A stretch of 64,000 nt of DNA from DATGKG01 sp963851325 (lineage in GTDB: Bacteria > Desulfobacterota > Binatia > Binatales > Binataceae), in the NCBI GenBank assembly GCA_963851325.1, contig CAWKOR010000001.1, forward strand, positions 3,100,001-3,164,000, in the 5' to 3' direction. A model generated the notes under the pieces. It saw only the letters and a program-made list of their open reading frames with translations, ran no database searches and was not told the DNA's origin. The stretch's first letter is position 1; each line of letters begins with the position of its first letter. Made by a program: the position numbers and the translations under genes. Of this stretch, positions 16,129 to 24,189 are shown one piece after another.

Positions 16129-17736
16129 CTACTCGGCGTGCTTGTCCGAGCGGCCATGCAATTCGGCCCACGCCGCGATCAGGCGGTCGGCCTCTTCGGG
16201 CTTCAGCGTTCCCTCGCGCACCGCGTTGAGAATCTTCATCATTGCGGCGTCGCGAGTTCCTTCGGCGCCCGGCACCGGTGACTCTGGCGAAGCCTGACTC
16301 TGCGACGGATCCGGCGACGCCGCATCCGAGGGGTGCGACTCGCCGAAACCTTCCTCGCGAGTGCGCGAACGATCGCGCCGCCGCGCGCGAGCCTCATCAA
16401 CGGCGCGCTCGACCGCGTCGCTGATCTTTCGCCCGAGCCGGGTGAGCTTGTCGCTGACCTCATGCGGAACCTTATCGTCCAGGTCCGCAATGGTGCGTTC
16501 GACCTCGCGCAGCGCATCGCCCACCGAGCGGGTCACATCGTGCGCGATGGTGCCGGTGAACTTGCCGCTATCCGCCACGATGCGCCCGGCCGCACCGAGG
16601 ATCTCGCCGACAAATTCCGGAATGTCCTCGCGCAGGTCGTCGGCGAAATTCTCGAAGGGCGCGGAGAAGCGGCGTCCGAAGCGGAAATCGCTGGAGCGCC
16701 GACGCCCGTCATAATCGCGCGATTGTGCGTCGTCGGCGAACAGGATGATGTCGGCGTCGGTCGCCTCGAGGCTGATATCGAGCCCGCCCGCGCCGAGCGT
16801 GCCTTCGACGTGGTCGCGTCCGCTGCGCGCGAAGCTGGCCTCCGGAACGCCATACAGGCGCACCCTTCCATAGCGCGCGCTGGCAGTGAACTTCGCCGAG
16901 GTGTCCGCGGAAATCTCGACGCTGATTCTTCCGCGCGCGACGATCTTCCAGGTTCCCGCGCCAGGCAAAGGCCCCAGCAAATCAACCGCGCCGCCGATTT
17001 TCGGAAGTGCGACCTCGCCGCGCACGCCGCGCAGGCCGACGTGGCCGCCGATCTGTTCCACCGAGACGTTGCCCGCGATGTCATCGCATCCGAGTCGTCC
17101 GCCGACTTTTCCCAGCGCGACGTCACCGGCGACGTCGACTGCCTTCGCCTTGCTGCCGACGCTGTCCGCCTTAAGCGATGCCACGCCCTGCACTTCGAGC
17201 TTGCCCGCCACGCGATGCGCGCTGACGGGACCTGCGACGGAGACGCGCAAGCGCCCGCGCACTTCCTCGAAGCTGACTTCACCCTCGATGGTGCCGCAAT
17301 CGGCGTTGCCGGCGACTTCGCGAAACTTTATCGAGCGCGCGCCCTCGACGCGGAGGTTGCCGTTGATCTGCTCGCCCTCCAGCGCCTGCGCATCGTCGAG
17401 GCTCATGTTGCCGGATATCTCGCCCCGAATCGCAATCGAACCGATGCGGCGCACGCGCAGGTTGCCGCGCACCCGCCCCAGCGCAAGCGGCGCGCTGATG
17501 TCCTCGACATCGAGGTTGCCGGCACATTCGAGAATCTCGAGCGTGACCCCGGTTGCCAGCTCGATTGCCGCGTTGCCGGAAATCAGCACCTCCGCGCGAT
17601 TCTCGACGCGGCGGATTTGCGGCTCGCCGTCGGATCGCAGCACGGTGTCGCCCGAGGTGACGCCGCGCACGCGAAGGTTGCCGCCCGCGCGCATCACGCG
17701 GATCGCCTCGACATCATTGAGCCTGGTGTTATCCAT
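16129..17736 (-). CDS. Beta-helix repeat protein (DUF4097/bactofilin-like) with C-terminal SHOCT-like helix pair
   Basis: 535 residues. The first ~270 residues repeat a short pattern of Gly-Asn-hydrophobic-x-hydrophobic (for example RAGGNLRVRGV, CAGNLDVEDI, ISGNMSLDDA, INGNLRVEGA, VAGNADCGTI), as expected for a right-handed beta-helix. Residues ~270-350 resemble the adhesin-like DUF4097 end. A charged linker follows, then KILNAVREGTLKPEEADRLIAA, the short helical pair seen in YvlB- and DUF2089-type proteins. No signal peptide, so probably cytoplasmic or membrane-associated. GGGAGGAAC lies before the ATG. It overlaps the upstream DUF2089 gene by eight bases; the two should be co-expressed. Confidence 0.75.
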   Translation of the reverse strand: MDNTRLNDVEAIRVMRAGGNLRVRGVTSGDTVLRSDGEPQIRRVENRAEVLISGNAAIELATGVTLEILECAGNLDVEDISAPLALGRVRGNLRVRRIGSIAIRGEISGNMSLDDAQALEGEQINGNLRVEGARSIKFREVAGNADCGTIEGEVSFEEVRGRLRVSVAGPVSAHRVAGKLEVQGVASLKADSVGSKAKAVDVAGDVALGKVGGRLGCDDIAGNVSVEQIGGHVGLRGVRGEVALPKIGGAVDLLGPLPGAGTWKIVARGRISVEISADTSAKFTASARYGRVRLYGVPEASFARSGRDHVEGTLGAGGLDISLEATDADIILFADDAQSRDYDGRRRSSDFRFGRRFSAPFENFADDLREDIPEFVGEILGAAGRIVADSGKFTGTIAHDVTRSVGDALREVERTIADLDDKVPHEVSDKLTRLGRKISDAVERAVDEARARRRDRSRTREEGFGESHPSDAASPDPSQSQASPESPVPGAEGTRDAAMMKILNAVREGTLKPEEADRLIAAWAELHGRSDKHAE

Positions 17737-18199
17737 CGTCGGGTTCCTCCCGTTCTGATTTTTCCTGGTTGCGATTGTCCGGTTTTGCCAGTGCGCCGAG
17801 CGCGCGCAGCGCGTCTTCGGGACTGATTTTGCCGGCGCTCAGTTGCTCCAACAGCGCGCGGCGGGTGCGAGTGGCCGAGTCTTCCTGATTGCGGCGTTCG
17901 TGGCGATCATCGAGGTTTGGCTCAGGTGATGACGCGAGGTTGAATCCGATGGCGTCGATGACTTCATCAAGGCGCGCGCGCACGGTCGGGTAGGAAACCC
18001 CGAGTTCGCGTTCGACCTCGCGGATGATGCCGCGGTTCTTGAGGAAGACCTCGACGAAATCGAGTTGTGCGCGGTTGAGCCTGAGCAGCGCCGGGAGGGC
18101 GAAATCACCCTCGACGGCAATCTCGCACGAATGGCAATGGAGTTTGGTGACGGTCAGATCGCCATTGCATGAGGGACATTTTAAGAGAAGCGGCCGCAT
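17729..18199 (-). CDS. DUF2089 zinc-ribbon / HTH regulator
   Basis: 156 residues. It starts with a zinc ribbon, CPSC then CHSC at residues ~8-29, followed by the DUF2089 helix-turn-helix-like part: LDFVEVFLKNRGIIREVERE and LGVSYPTVRARLDEVIDAIG. The C-terminus has a second copy of the short helical pair (LEQLSAGKISPEDALRALG) that also ends the neighbouring beta-helix protein. These proteins are thought to be DNA-binding regulators. The overlap with the next gene and the shared C-terminal module suggest the two proteins interact or respond to the same cue. Its promoter lies in the AT-rich stretch at 18200-18260. Confidence 0.85.
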   Translation of the reverse strand: MRPLLLKCPSCNGDLTVTKLHCHSCEIAVEGDFALPALLRLNRAQLDFVEVFLKNRGIIREVERELGVSYPTVRARLDEVIDAIGFNLASSPEPNLDDRHERRNQEDSATRTRRALLEQLSAGKISPEDALRALGALAKPDNRNQEKSEREEPDDG

Positions 18200-18360
18200 A
18201 GGGTGATATGCGGATAGTTAATTAAAACATTGAATAAGTCAAGTTTTATATTGAATTTGGTAATATTTCGCCAGTGGCTTTGGTTTTTAATTTAGCGACC
18301 GTGCGAAGCCGGTGCCCCTGCAGAGACCGGAGCACAGGATTTCCGCCAGCTCTGCGAGGT

Positions 18361-18500
18361 TGGGTTCGTTTATGTAATGGCGCCTGTCGGCCTCGGATGC
18401 TGCGTAAGGCTCCTTTTTTCGAATAACAGCGCATGATTACTGACTAATTTGGGTTTGTTTTTGCAATTCAACACGACTTCAAGGTGGGTTTGTTTTTGCG
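18361..18500 (-). repeat. GGGTTTGTTTTTGC repeats
   Basis: Near-exact copies at 18448-18464 and 18485-18500 and a degenerate one at 18361-18372. They are the reverse complement of the GCAAAAACAAACCCA repeats near 46.3-46.6 kb, so one dispersed family occurs at two places in the window. Confidence 0.8.
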
Positions 18501-18620
18501 TTTTTCCGTTCCTAGTCCTCACGGAGGCCCACCTGCCAAAGCCATTATCCGACCTTTGAGTCTCGGGCGTAAGGATGATCTTTTTCAGCCATCTGAACGG
18601 CCTACAGCGACAATCGGCTT

Positions 18621-18639
18621 AAGGTCGAAAATCGACCTT
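18621..18639. other. Perfect short hairpin
   Basis: AAGGTCGA / TCGACCTT with loop AAA. No T run follows, so it is not a simple terminator; it could be an operator half-site pair or part of a small RNA. Confidence 0.5.
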
Positions 18640-18683
18640 CACTGAATGGTTGGTCGTTCGATTCGGGCTCCAGAAAAAGAAGA

Positions 18684-18713
18684 GAGGTGAGCCGTCTGGC
18701 AGCGGCTCACCTC
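18684..18713. terminator. Perfect 11-base hairpin
   Basis: GAGGTGAGCCG / CGGCTCACCTC with an eight-base loop. It is very stable, with an A-rich left flank (CCAGAAAAAGAAGA), which becomes a T-rich tail when read leftwards. It could therefore end transcription on the - strand, but no gene that would use it is seen. Confidence 0.5.
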
Positions 18714-19150
18714 AGTCTGGGGGAAGGTAGCAGGGGGAGGGGGAAGCAGGGTTGAGGATCAGGTGGAGGAGCTATTTTTACCCGCCGTCCGAAAGCAGCT
18801 GCATGGGGGGGTGTGCATGCTGCTCCCGAACGGCGAATGGTTAATTCGCGATTGATGGAACGCAACGCCGGCTACGGATGCTTCTACCGGTGGGGGGGTG
18901 CCGGTCATCGCACCCGAGCCGACGCGCGCCATACTCCAAGGGGGTTCCCCTTTTCCCGAGTCCATAAGGGAGTTGCCGAACAAGCCGCCAGGATGAACAT
19001 CGGCGCGGATGCCAGGGGAATAACTTTTTGCGATGCCCTTCCTCATGGTTCGTGATTACCGTCGCAAGGGCTTTTAATACACTTCCCGTGCCGCACCATG
19101 GATCGAGCAATTTCTAGGGCTTTTCGGAGGCGGAACTTTCTGGATTTACC

Positions 19151-19174
19151 TTTTTACACGCTTCACCGTGTAAA
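19151..19174 (-). terminator. Hairpin after agmatine deiminase
   Basis: TTTTACACG / CGTGTAAAA inverted repeat with a six-base loop, about 50 bases past the aguA stop on the - strand. AT-rich ends make it work in either direction. Confidence 0.6.
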
Positions 19175-19221
19175 ATTTACAAAGAGGTCGTACGTGAGAG
19201 CGCGATCTAGAGAAACAAAGT

Positions 19222-20295
19222 CTAACTATGCGGGAGTGGATGCTGTTGGGTAAGACAGTGCATCGCTCCGAGGCCCCACACCAAATCAACCGATGGTACG
19301 CCCACTACGCGACGGCTAGGGAAAAGATGCCGCAGCGTCTGCATCGCGATAGCGTCCGCGTCGCAATCGAAGGTCGGCATGATGACCCCACCGTTCGCGA
19401 TGTAGAAATTCGCGTAGGAAGCGGGCAGGCGGGTGCCATCATGGACTACTGGCGCGGGCATCGGCAGGGTCTCGATGCGAAACGGGCGTCGATGCTCATC
19501 GCGCATCGCGTGCAGGCGCTTCAGATTTTCCTGCAGCACATGGTGGTTCGCGTCGGCGGGGTCGTCTTCAATCACGGTCACGATGGTGTGCGGGGTGACG
19601 AATCGCGCCAGGTCATCGATGTGCCCATCGGTGTCGTCGCCCACGATGCCGTCGCCAAGCCATAGCACATGGGTCACCCCGAGGTAGGTCATCAGGCATT
19701 CTTCGATCGCGGCCTGGCTGAGGTGCGGATTGCGATTCTTGTTGAGCAGGCATGCTTCAGTCGTCAGCAGCAGACCCTCGCCATTGACCTCGATCGAGCC
19801 GCCTTCGAGCACCATGCCCGGCTGGACAACCTCGAAGCCATAGCGCGCGCCGAGTTTGCGCGGAATCGCATCGTCGAGGTCGTAAGCGCCGTACTTCTCG
19901 CCCCACGAATTGAAAATCCAGTCGAGCGCGATCTGTTCGGGGCCATCGCCGGAAATTCGATTGACGAAAATCGGTCCGTGGTCGCGAATCCATGAATCGT
20001 TGGTCGGCTCGACGATCAGCTCGACTCGATTCATCAAATCGGCGCTGCTCACCGCGGTGCGAATCAGCGCTCTGACCGGCTCGATCTCATCGGCGCTTTT
20101 GACCAGCACGCGTATCGGCTCGAATTCGACGATCGCAGCCGCCATCTTCGCGTACGCCGGCTGTACAGGCGCGAACTTGCCGGGCCAGGTATCGAGATTG
20201 TGCGGCCACACGAGGTAGGTCGCGAGGTGCGGCTCCCATTCGGCCGGCATCCGGTAGTGGCGCATCCGCGCGTGATGTGAAGGATCAATCGCCAT
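19222..20295 (-). CDS. aguA: Agmatine deiminase
   Basis: 357 residues, the normal length. It hydrolyses agmatine to N-carbamoylputrescine and ammonia in the cytoplasm (guanidino-group-modifying fold). Active-site parts are present: the acidic pair in NDSWIRDHGP, the His/Asp in GDDTDGHIDDLARF, and the nucleophilic Cys in GLGAMHC near the C-terminus. Substrate-binding GGSIEVNGEG is also seen. It is 15 bases downstream of a DUF3303 gene and one gene away from the next enzyme of the pathway (aguB), all leftward, which supports putrescine synthesis from arginine through agmatine. No arginine decarboxylase is in the window. Confidence 0.95.
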   Translation of the reverse strand: MAIDPSHHARMRHYRMPAEWEPHLATYLVWPHNLDTWPGKFAPVQPAYAKMAAAIVEFEPIRVLVKSADEIEPVRALIRTAVSSADLMNRVELIVEPTNDSWIRDHGPIFVNRISGDGPEQIALDWIFNSWGEKYGAYDLDDAIPRKLGARYGFEVVQPGMVLEGGSIEVNGEGLLLTTEACLLNKNRNPHLSQAAIEECLMTYLGVTHVLWLGDGIVGDDTDGHIDDLARFVTPHTIVTVIEDDPADANHHVLQENLKRLHAMRDEHRRPFRIETLPMPAPVVHDGTRLPASYANFYIANGGVIMPTFDCDADAIAMQTLRHLFPSRRVVGVPSVDLVWGLGAMHCLTQQHPLPHS

Positions 20296-20310
20296 GTCTC
20301 ACCGTAAAAA

Positions 20311-20625
20311 TCAGCTGCGTTTCAGGCCGTCGCGCCACGCGATGACTTCGAGTTCGGCGCGGACCGCGTCCTCGATGGGGATCACGGGTCGTGCCTGCAT
20401 TTCAAAGGCGGGCAACATCGAGCAGAACTTGTGCACGGCGAGTGGATCGTCGCAGTCCACCAACATGTGCCCGCCCCATTCGCCGACTCGTATCACGAAC
20501 ATTTCGATCTTGAAGTTGGCGGGCGCCTTCCATTGGGTGAACACCTCGAGGATTCGCTTCTGGACGTTCTCGTATTCCATCGGCGAGCCTTGCGGACGCT
20601 CAAACCAGCTAATCATGTATTTCAT
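20311..20625 (-). CDS. DUF3303-like small protein
   Basis: 104 residues. The opening MKYMISWFERPQGSPMEYEN and later HMLVDCDDPLAVHKFCSML match the DUF3303 pattern, a small alpha/beta dimeric-barrel-like fold of unknown function. No signal or membrane segment. It sits between the two agmatine-pathway genes, 90 bases after aguB and 15 before aguA, so it is probably in their operon. Any role in polyamine synthesis is inference. Confidence 0.75.
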   Translation of the reverse strand: MKYMISWFERPQGSPMEYENVQKRILEVFTQWKAPANFKIEMFVIRVGEWGGHMLVDCDDPLAVHKFCSMLPAFEMQARPVIPIEDAVRAELEVIAWRDGLKRS

Positions 20626-20715
20626 CGTTCTCCCCCACGTGATTTTGAGAGCTATCTGAGGTTTGCATCCGGACCGGACGGCTGCAATGCGAAGTCTGAA
20701 CCCGAGAAAGTAAAT

Positions 20716-21591
20716 TCAACTACGATAGCGCCGGGTCAGGTCCTGGTAGGCGTCGATGCGGCGGTCGCGCAGGAACGGCCAGTTGCGCCGGGTGCGTTCG
20801 ATTTTGCCCAGGTCGCATTCGACGATGAGCGTCTCTTCGGACTTCGTGTCGGCCTGTGCGATGATTTCGCCGAATGGATCGGCGACGAAGGAGTTGCCCC
20901 AGAATTCGAGGTCATCCTCGATACCAACCCGATTGGTGACCGCGACGTACACGCCATTGGCGATCGCATGGCTGCGCTGAATCGTGATCCACGCGTCAAG
21001 CATCTTCTTGCGATCCTCGGGTGTCTCGCCATGCCACCACCCGATGGCGGTGGGATAGAACAGCACCTGCGCGCCCGCCATCGCCGTAAGCCGCGCGGCC
21101 TCGGGGAACCACTGATCCCAGCACACCAGCACGCCCATCCGGCCCTTCGCCGTCGGATGCGCGACGAAATCGAGATCGCCGGGAGTGAAATAATACTTTT
21201 CGTAGTAGCGCGGATCGTCAGGGATGTGCATCTTGCGATACTTGCCGGCGATTTTCCCGTCCGCATCGATGACCACCGCGGTGTTGTGGTAGATGCCCGC
21301 GGTGCGCTTCTCGAACAGCGACGCGACGATCACGACCTTGTGCGCCGCCGCGACCTTGCACAGTTCCTCGCTGCTGGGGCCGGGAATCGTCTCCGCCAGA
21401 TCGAAGCGGCTGTTCTCCTCGACCTGGCAAAAATACTGCGAGCGAAATAGCTCCTGGAGGCATACGGTATCGGCGCCGCGCCGCGCGGCATCCTCGATAT
21501 GGGAAAGCGCTTTCGCCAAATTCTGTTTCGGATCCGGCGAACAACTCATCTGAATGAGTCCAAGCGTTAGCGGTTTCTTCTCATGGGGCAT
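20716..21591 (-). CDS. aguB: N-carbamoylputrescine amidase
   Basis: 291 residues, nitrilase superfamily. It hydrolyses N-carbamoylputrescine to putrescine, CO2 and ammonia. The catalytic triad can be placed: Glu in CLQELFRSQYF, Lys in YRKMHIPDDP, and Cys in VLVCWDQWFPEAARL. FFxPGDLGF-like (YFTPGDLDFVAH), AIGWW and RNWPFLRDRRIDAY near the end are the usual carbamoylputrescine-amidase signatures. With aguA it completes agmatine to putrescine. No clear ribosome site precedes the ATG at 21591. A carbonic anhydrase gene ends 77 bases upstream. Confidence 0.95.
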   Translation of the reverse strand: MPHEKKPLTLGLIQMSCSPDPKQNLAKALSHIEDAARRGADTVCLQELFRSQYFCQVEENSRFDLAETIPGPSSEELCKVAAAHKVVIVASLFEKRTAGIYHNTAVVIDADGKIAGKYRKMHIPDDPRYYEKYYFTPGDLDFVAHPTAKGRMGVLVCWDQWFPEAARLTAMAGAQVLFYPTAIGWWHGETPEDRKKMLDAWITIQRSHAIANGVYVAVTNRVGIEDDLEFWGNSFVADPFGEIIAQADTKSEETLIVECDLGKIERTRRNWPFLRDRRIDAYQDLTRRYRS

Positions 21592-21668
21592 CTTCTAACT
21601 TGATATCAGCGGTATCGATGGCACGCTATCGAATCACAAAAATTTCACGCCAAATTTCATGAACAGCC

Positions 21669-22277
21669 CTAGCGCTCGAGGTCCTGTTGCGACCGCATCG
21701 TGACCTCAAGATCCTTCACCAGCCCATTGGCCAGAGAGTAGACCCAGCCATGAACGCTAACCTGCTGGGCACGCGCCCACGCCTCGCGCAGGATGATATC
21801 GGACGCGACGTTCCTCACCTGCCGGAGGACATTGAGTTCGCACAGACGTTCGAGCCTCGCGCGCTCATCAGCGATCGCTTCGAGCTCGCGGCGATGATCA
21901 TGGAAAACCTCGCGGATGGGATGCAGCCAATGATCGACGAGGCCGCGCCGTTTGCCATCGATAGCCGCGCTCACCCCGCCGCATCCATAATGCCCCACCA
22001 CAATGACGTGCTTCACCTTCAGCGCGTCGACCGCATATTGCAGCACCGATAGGTAGTTGGCATCCTGCGGCGGCGCGAGGTTGGCGACGTTGCGATGCAC
22101 GAACAGCTCTCCCGGCGCGAGGTCGACGATCTGATTGGCGGGCACCCGGCTATCGGAGCATCCGATCCAGAGATACTCGGGTGCCTGCTGCCGTTCGAGG
22201 CGGCGAAAAAATTCGGTATCCGAGGAAACCATCCTCGCCGCCCACGCACGATTATTTGCTTTGAGATGATCCAGCAT
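21669..22277 (-). CDS. can: Beta-class carbonic anhydrase
   Basis: 202 residues from the ATG at 22277. The zinc ligands are Cys in WIGCSDSRVP (with the Asp-Arg pair of this class), His in VVGHYGCGG and Cys three residues later. ELFVHRNVANL and the PxNFIVxL-like stretch are typical of the Can/CynT clade. It interconverts CO2 and bicarbonate in the cytoplasm. The open frame continues 16 residues further upstream, but the family starts at about LDHLKANNRAWA. It is upstream of aguB in the same direction; since AguB releases CO2, a link is imaginable but may be chance. Confidence 0.93.
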   Translation of the reverse strand: MLDHLKANNRAWAARMVSSDTEFFRRLERQQAPEYLWIGCSDSRVPANQIVDLAPGELFVHRNVANLAPPQDANYLSVLQYAVDALKVKHVIVVGHYGCGGVSAAIDGKRRGLVDHWLHPIREVFHDHRRELEAIADERARLERLCELNVLRQVRNVASDIILREAWARAQQVSVHGWVYSLANGLVKDLEVTMRSQQDLER

Positions 22278-22415
22278 CGCCAAGCAATAATGCCAGCTAT
22301 CGCAACGAAGATGGAGTCTTCGCATTGGGTTACGGCTTTCCCACTCCGTCCGCCTAACTTGATGCCCGCGGAAATGTTAAGGTGCTACCTTCTTGTTCGA
22401 CGGAGAGACATCGCG

Positions 22416-23384
22416 ATGAGCGGCTACTCGCTGGCCTTGGGAGATTGCTTCGAATGGATGGAAGCACGCGAGCCAAATTCCATTCATGCTATTGTCACTG
22501 ATCCTCCGTACGGCCTCAAAGAATATTCGGAGAAGGAAAAGGGGAAATTGCGGGCCGGTCGCGGAGGTGTCTGGCGTATTCCGCCGTCCTTCGATGGGTG
22601 CAAACGCAGTCCCCTGCCTCGCTTCACGGTGCTCCATGAGAAGGAGCGAACCGCACTGCGCGAGTTCTTCGCTGAATTCGCGCGAAGGGCTTTTCAGGTA
22701 CTGACGCCCGGGGCGCACGTGTTTATTGCCACCAATCCAATCCTTTCGCATCTGGTCTACTCGCCGATGATAGAAAACGGATTCGAGAAACGCGGGGAAA
22801 TCATCCGCCTCGTGCAAACGCTTCGCGGCGGCGACCGTCCCAAGAACGCGCATCTCGAGTTCTCCGAGATCACGGTTATGCCCAGGTCTGCATGGGAGCC
22901 ATGGGGCCTCTTTCGCAAGCCGTGCGAGGGACGGGTGCAGGATAATCTTCGCAAATGGAAGACTGGCGGGCTGCGCCGAGTCTCCGTCGACGATCCATTT
23001 ACTGATGTGATTCGTTCTGCGCCGACGCGTCCCGAGGAACGCGAAATCGCGCCTCATCCTTCACTCAAACCGCAGAGCTTCATGCGCCAAATTGTTCGCG
23101 CTGCGCTACCACTTGGCAAAGGAATCGTACTCGACCCCTTTATGGGTGGAGGCTCGACGATCGCTGCTGCAATTGCCTGCGGTTATTCGAGTATCGGCGT
23201 AGAAAGCGATCCGGGATATTTTGCGCTCGCAAAAAAGGCGATTCCACAACTTGCCAGGCTCTCCCCGGCAGGCGCATTCTCCGACCGCAATGGCGCCGCT
23301 CAATCCAGCCTCTTTGCCGACGGGCCTGCCCCATCCACGTCAGGAAGGCGGTTGAGTACATCGAACGGGAAGCGGGCGAGCTGA
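22416..23384 (+). CDS. DNA methyltransferase (N4-cytosine/N6-adenine, beta type)
   Basis: 322 residues from the ATG at 22416, with GGAGAG eight bases upstream. Motif IV (DPPYG) is near residue 30 and motif I (DPFMGGGST) near residue 250, so catalytic comes before AdoMet-binding, the beta-class order. SLKPQSFMRQIVR before motif I is the usual motif X-like helix. It transfers a methyl group from AdoMet to A or C in DNA; DPPY is compatible with either base. Lower GC than neighbours in places suggests transfer. Its end overlaps a probable restriction endonuclease frame, giving a type II restriction-modification pair. Confidence 0.9.
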   Translation: MSGYSLALGDCFEWMEAREPNSIHAIVTDPPYGLKEYSEKEKGKLRAGRGGVWRIPPSFDGCKRSPLPRFTVLHEKERTALREFFAEFARRAFQVLTPGAHVFIATNPILSHLVYSPMIENGFEKRGEIIRLVQTLRGGDRPKNAHLEFSEITVMPRSAWEPWGLFRKPCEGRVQDNLRKWKTGGLRRVSVDDPFTDVIRSAPTRPEEREIAPHPSLKPQSFMRQIVRAALPLGKGIVLDPFMGGGSTIAAAIACGYSSIGVESDPGYFALAKKAIPQLARLSPAGAFSDRNGAAQSSLFADGPAPSTSGRRLSTSNGKRAS

Positions 23385-23884
23385 TCGATATCTACTTTGA
23401 GCAGGCCAACGTCTTCAGCGGTATTGTCGGAATTCTAGGCGCCAAAGCGTTAGCCGCCTTCAGTCCCTACAAGAGACACAAACATCCGGATGTAGCTCAG
23501 CAGCGATTTCCTGACCTCTCGCTACGCGGGAAGCTCGATCCTCCGCCGGCGCAGGCGCTGGAATCGAAGGGCAGTACTCGTCCGTGGGCAATCCAATCGC
23601 ATTACGATCACCCGGGATGGTACGTGGTCTGGCGCTATGTGATAGATCCGACCGAAACAATAAAGCCGGGAAAGCCAATTGTCATTTGGCGCGTCGACGT
23701 GCTGTTCATCGAAAAGGCTGATTGGAAGTATGAGGGGAGCAAGGCGGGAACCGGAGGTGGCGGAAGAACTCATACATTTGGAATCCGCAGGCCGGCGGAA
23801 AAACTCGCAAACGCCGCAGCGTATGTTTTGCCGGGGGTCGAACTGAAGCGGGGCAAAGTGGTGCTGGTTGAACCTCCTAAGTGA
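23290..23884 (+). pseudogene. Probable type II restriction endonuclease with a one-base frameshift
   Basis: The ATG at 23290 opens a frame MAPLNPASLPTGLP that stops soon after. From the run of four C at 23329-23332 the +1 frame stays open for ~185 codons to 23884 without any usable start of its own before 23624. Removing one C joins them into a ~197-residue protein. The protein holds AQQRFPDLS, ESKGSTRPWAIQSHYDHPGW and VIWRVDVLF, giving D/E-x-K type residues as nuclease candidates. It is not matched to a named enzyme; position after a beta-type methyltransferase is the main argument. Either decayed, recoded, or an assembly error. Confidence 0.6.
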
Positions 23885-24020
23885 GGCGGTCAGCGAGCGC
23901 GGTCCATCAACAACTGCTCGATGCGATGCGGTTGCAACTGCATCGATGTGATAATCTAATAGCTCGGCACTCGAAAGGTGTCGCGCCTAAGGTCATCTGT
24001 AACCGGTCATGACCGCCGCT

Positions 24021-24122
24021 GATAGCCGGGTCCTGCGCAAGGGAGCACCGCGAACCCCGCCAGGTCCGGAAGGAAGCAACGGTACCGGCCAACTTTCTGT
24101 GCCGCAGGGGTGCCTGGCTATC
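24021..24122 (+). ncRNA. ffs: Signal recognition particle RNA (4.5S, small type)
   Basis: About 102 bases. Ends GATAGCCGG and CTGGCTATC pair. The apical domain has the universal GGTCCGGAAGGAAGCAAC with the GGAA tetraloop at 24063-24080, flanked by CCCGCCA and the GCAGGGGTGCC right arm that form the Ffh-binding loops. It forms the RNA core of SRP for co-translational membrane targeting. The position just before dnaX-ybaB-recR is the common bacterial arrangement. Exact ends are estimated from pairing. Confidence 0.95.
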
Positions 24123-24189
24123 ATCGACGGGCATGATCGATCCAGCGACGGATGATCGCGCGCGCGACTTCCTATGCTAAGTGGATTCA

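Larger units (their letters stand above)
18200..19221. other. Gene-poor 1-kb spacer
   Basis: Open frames on both strands around 18760-19110 are of odd composition and match nothing I recognise, so no gene is called. The stretch holds an AT-rich promoter-like part (18205-18290), short GGGTTTGTTTTTGC repeats, two perfect hairpins and a hairpin next to the agmatine deiminase stop. Each is listed separately. A small RNA is possible around the hairpins. Confidence 0.5.

Noticed and set aside
18684..18713. tRNA or riboswitch
   Set aside because: Only a single hairpin; no cloverleaf or known aptamer core.
18759..19110. Opposite open frames of 80-95 codons
   Set aside because: Composition is unlike the neighbours, no family or ribosome site; more likely non-coding.
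22095..22415. N-terminal extension of the DNA methyltransferase frame
   Set aside because: It overlaps the carbonic anhydrase gene antisense, and the ATG at 22416 has a proper ribosome site and fits the family start.
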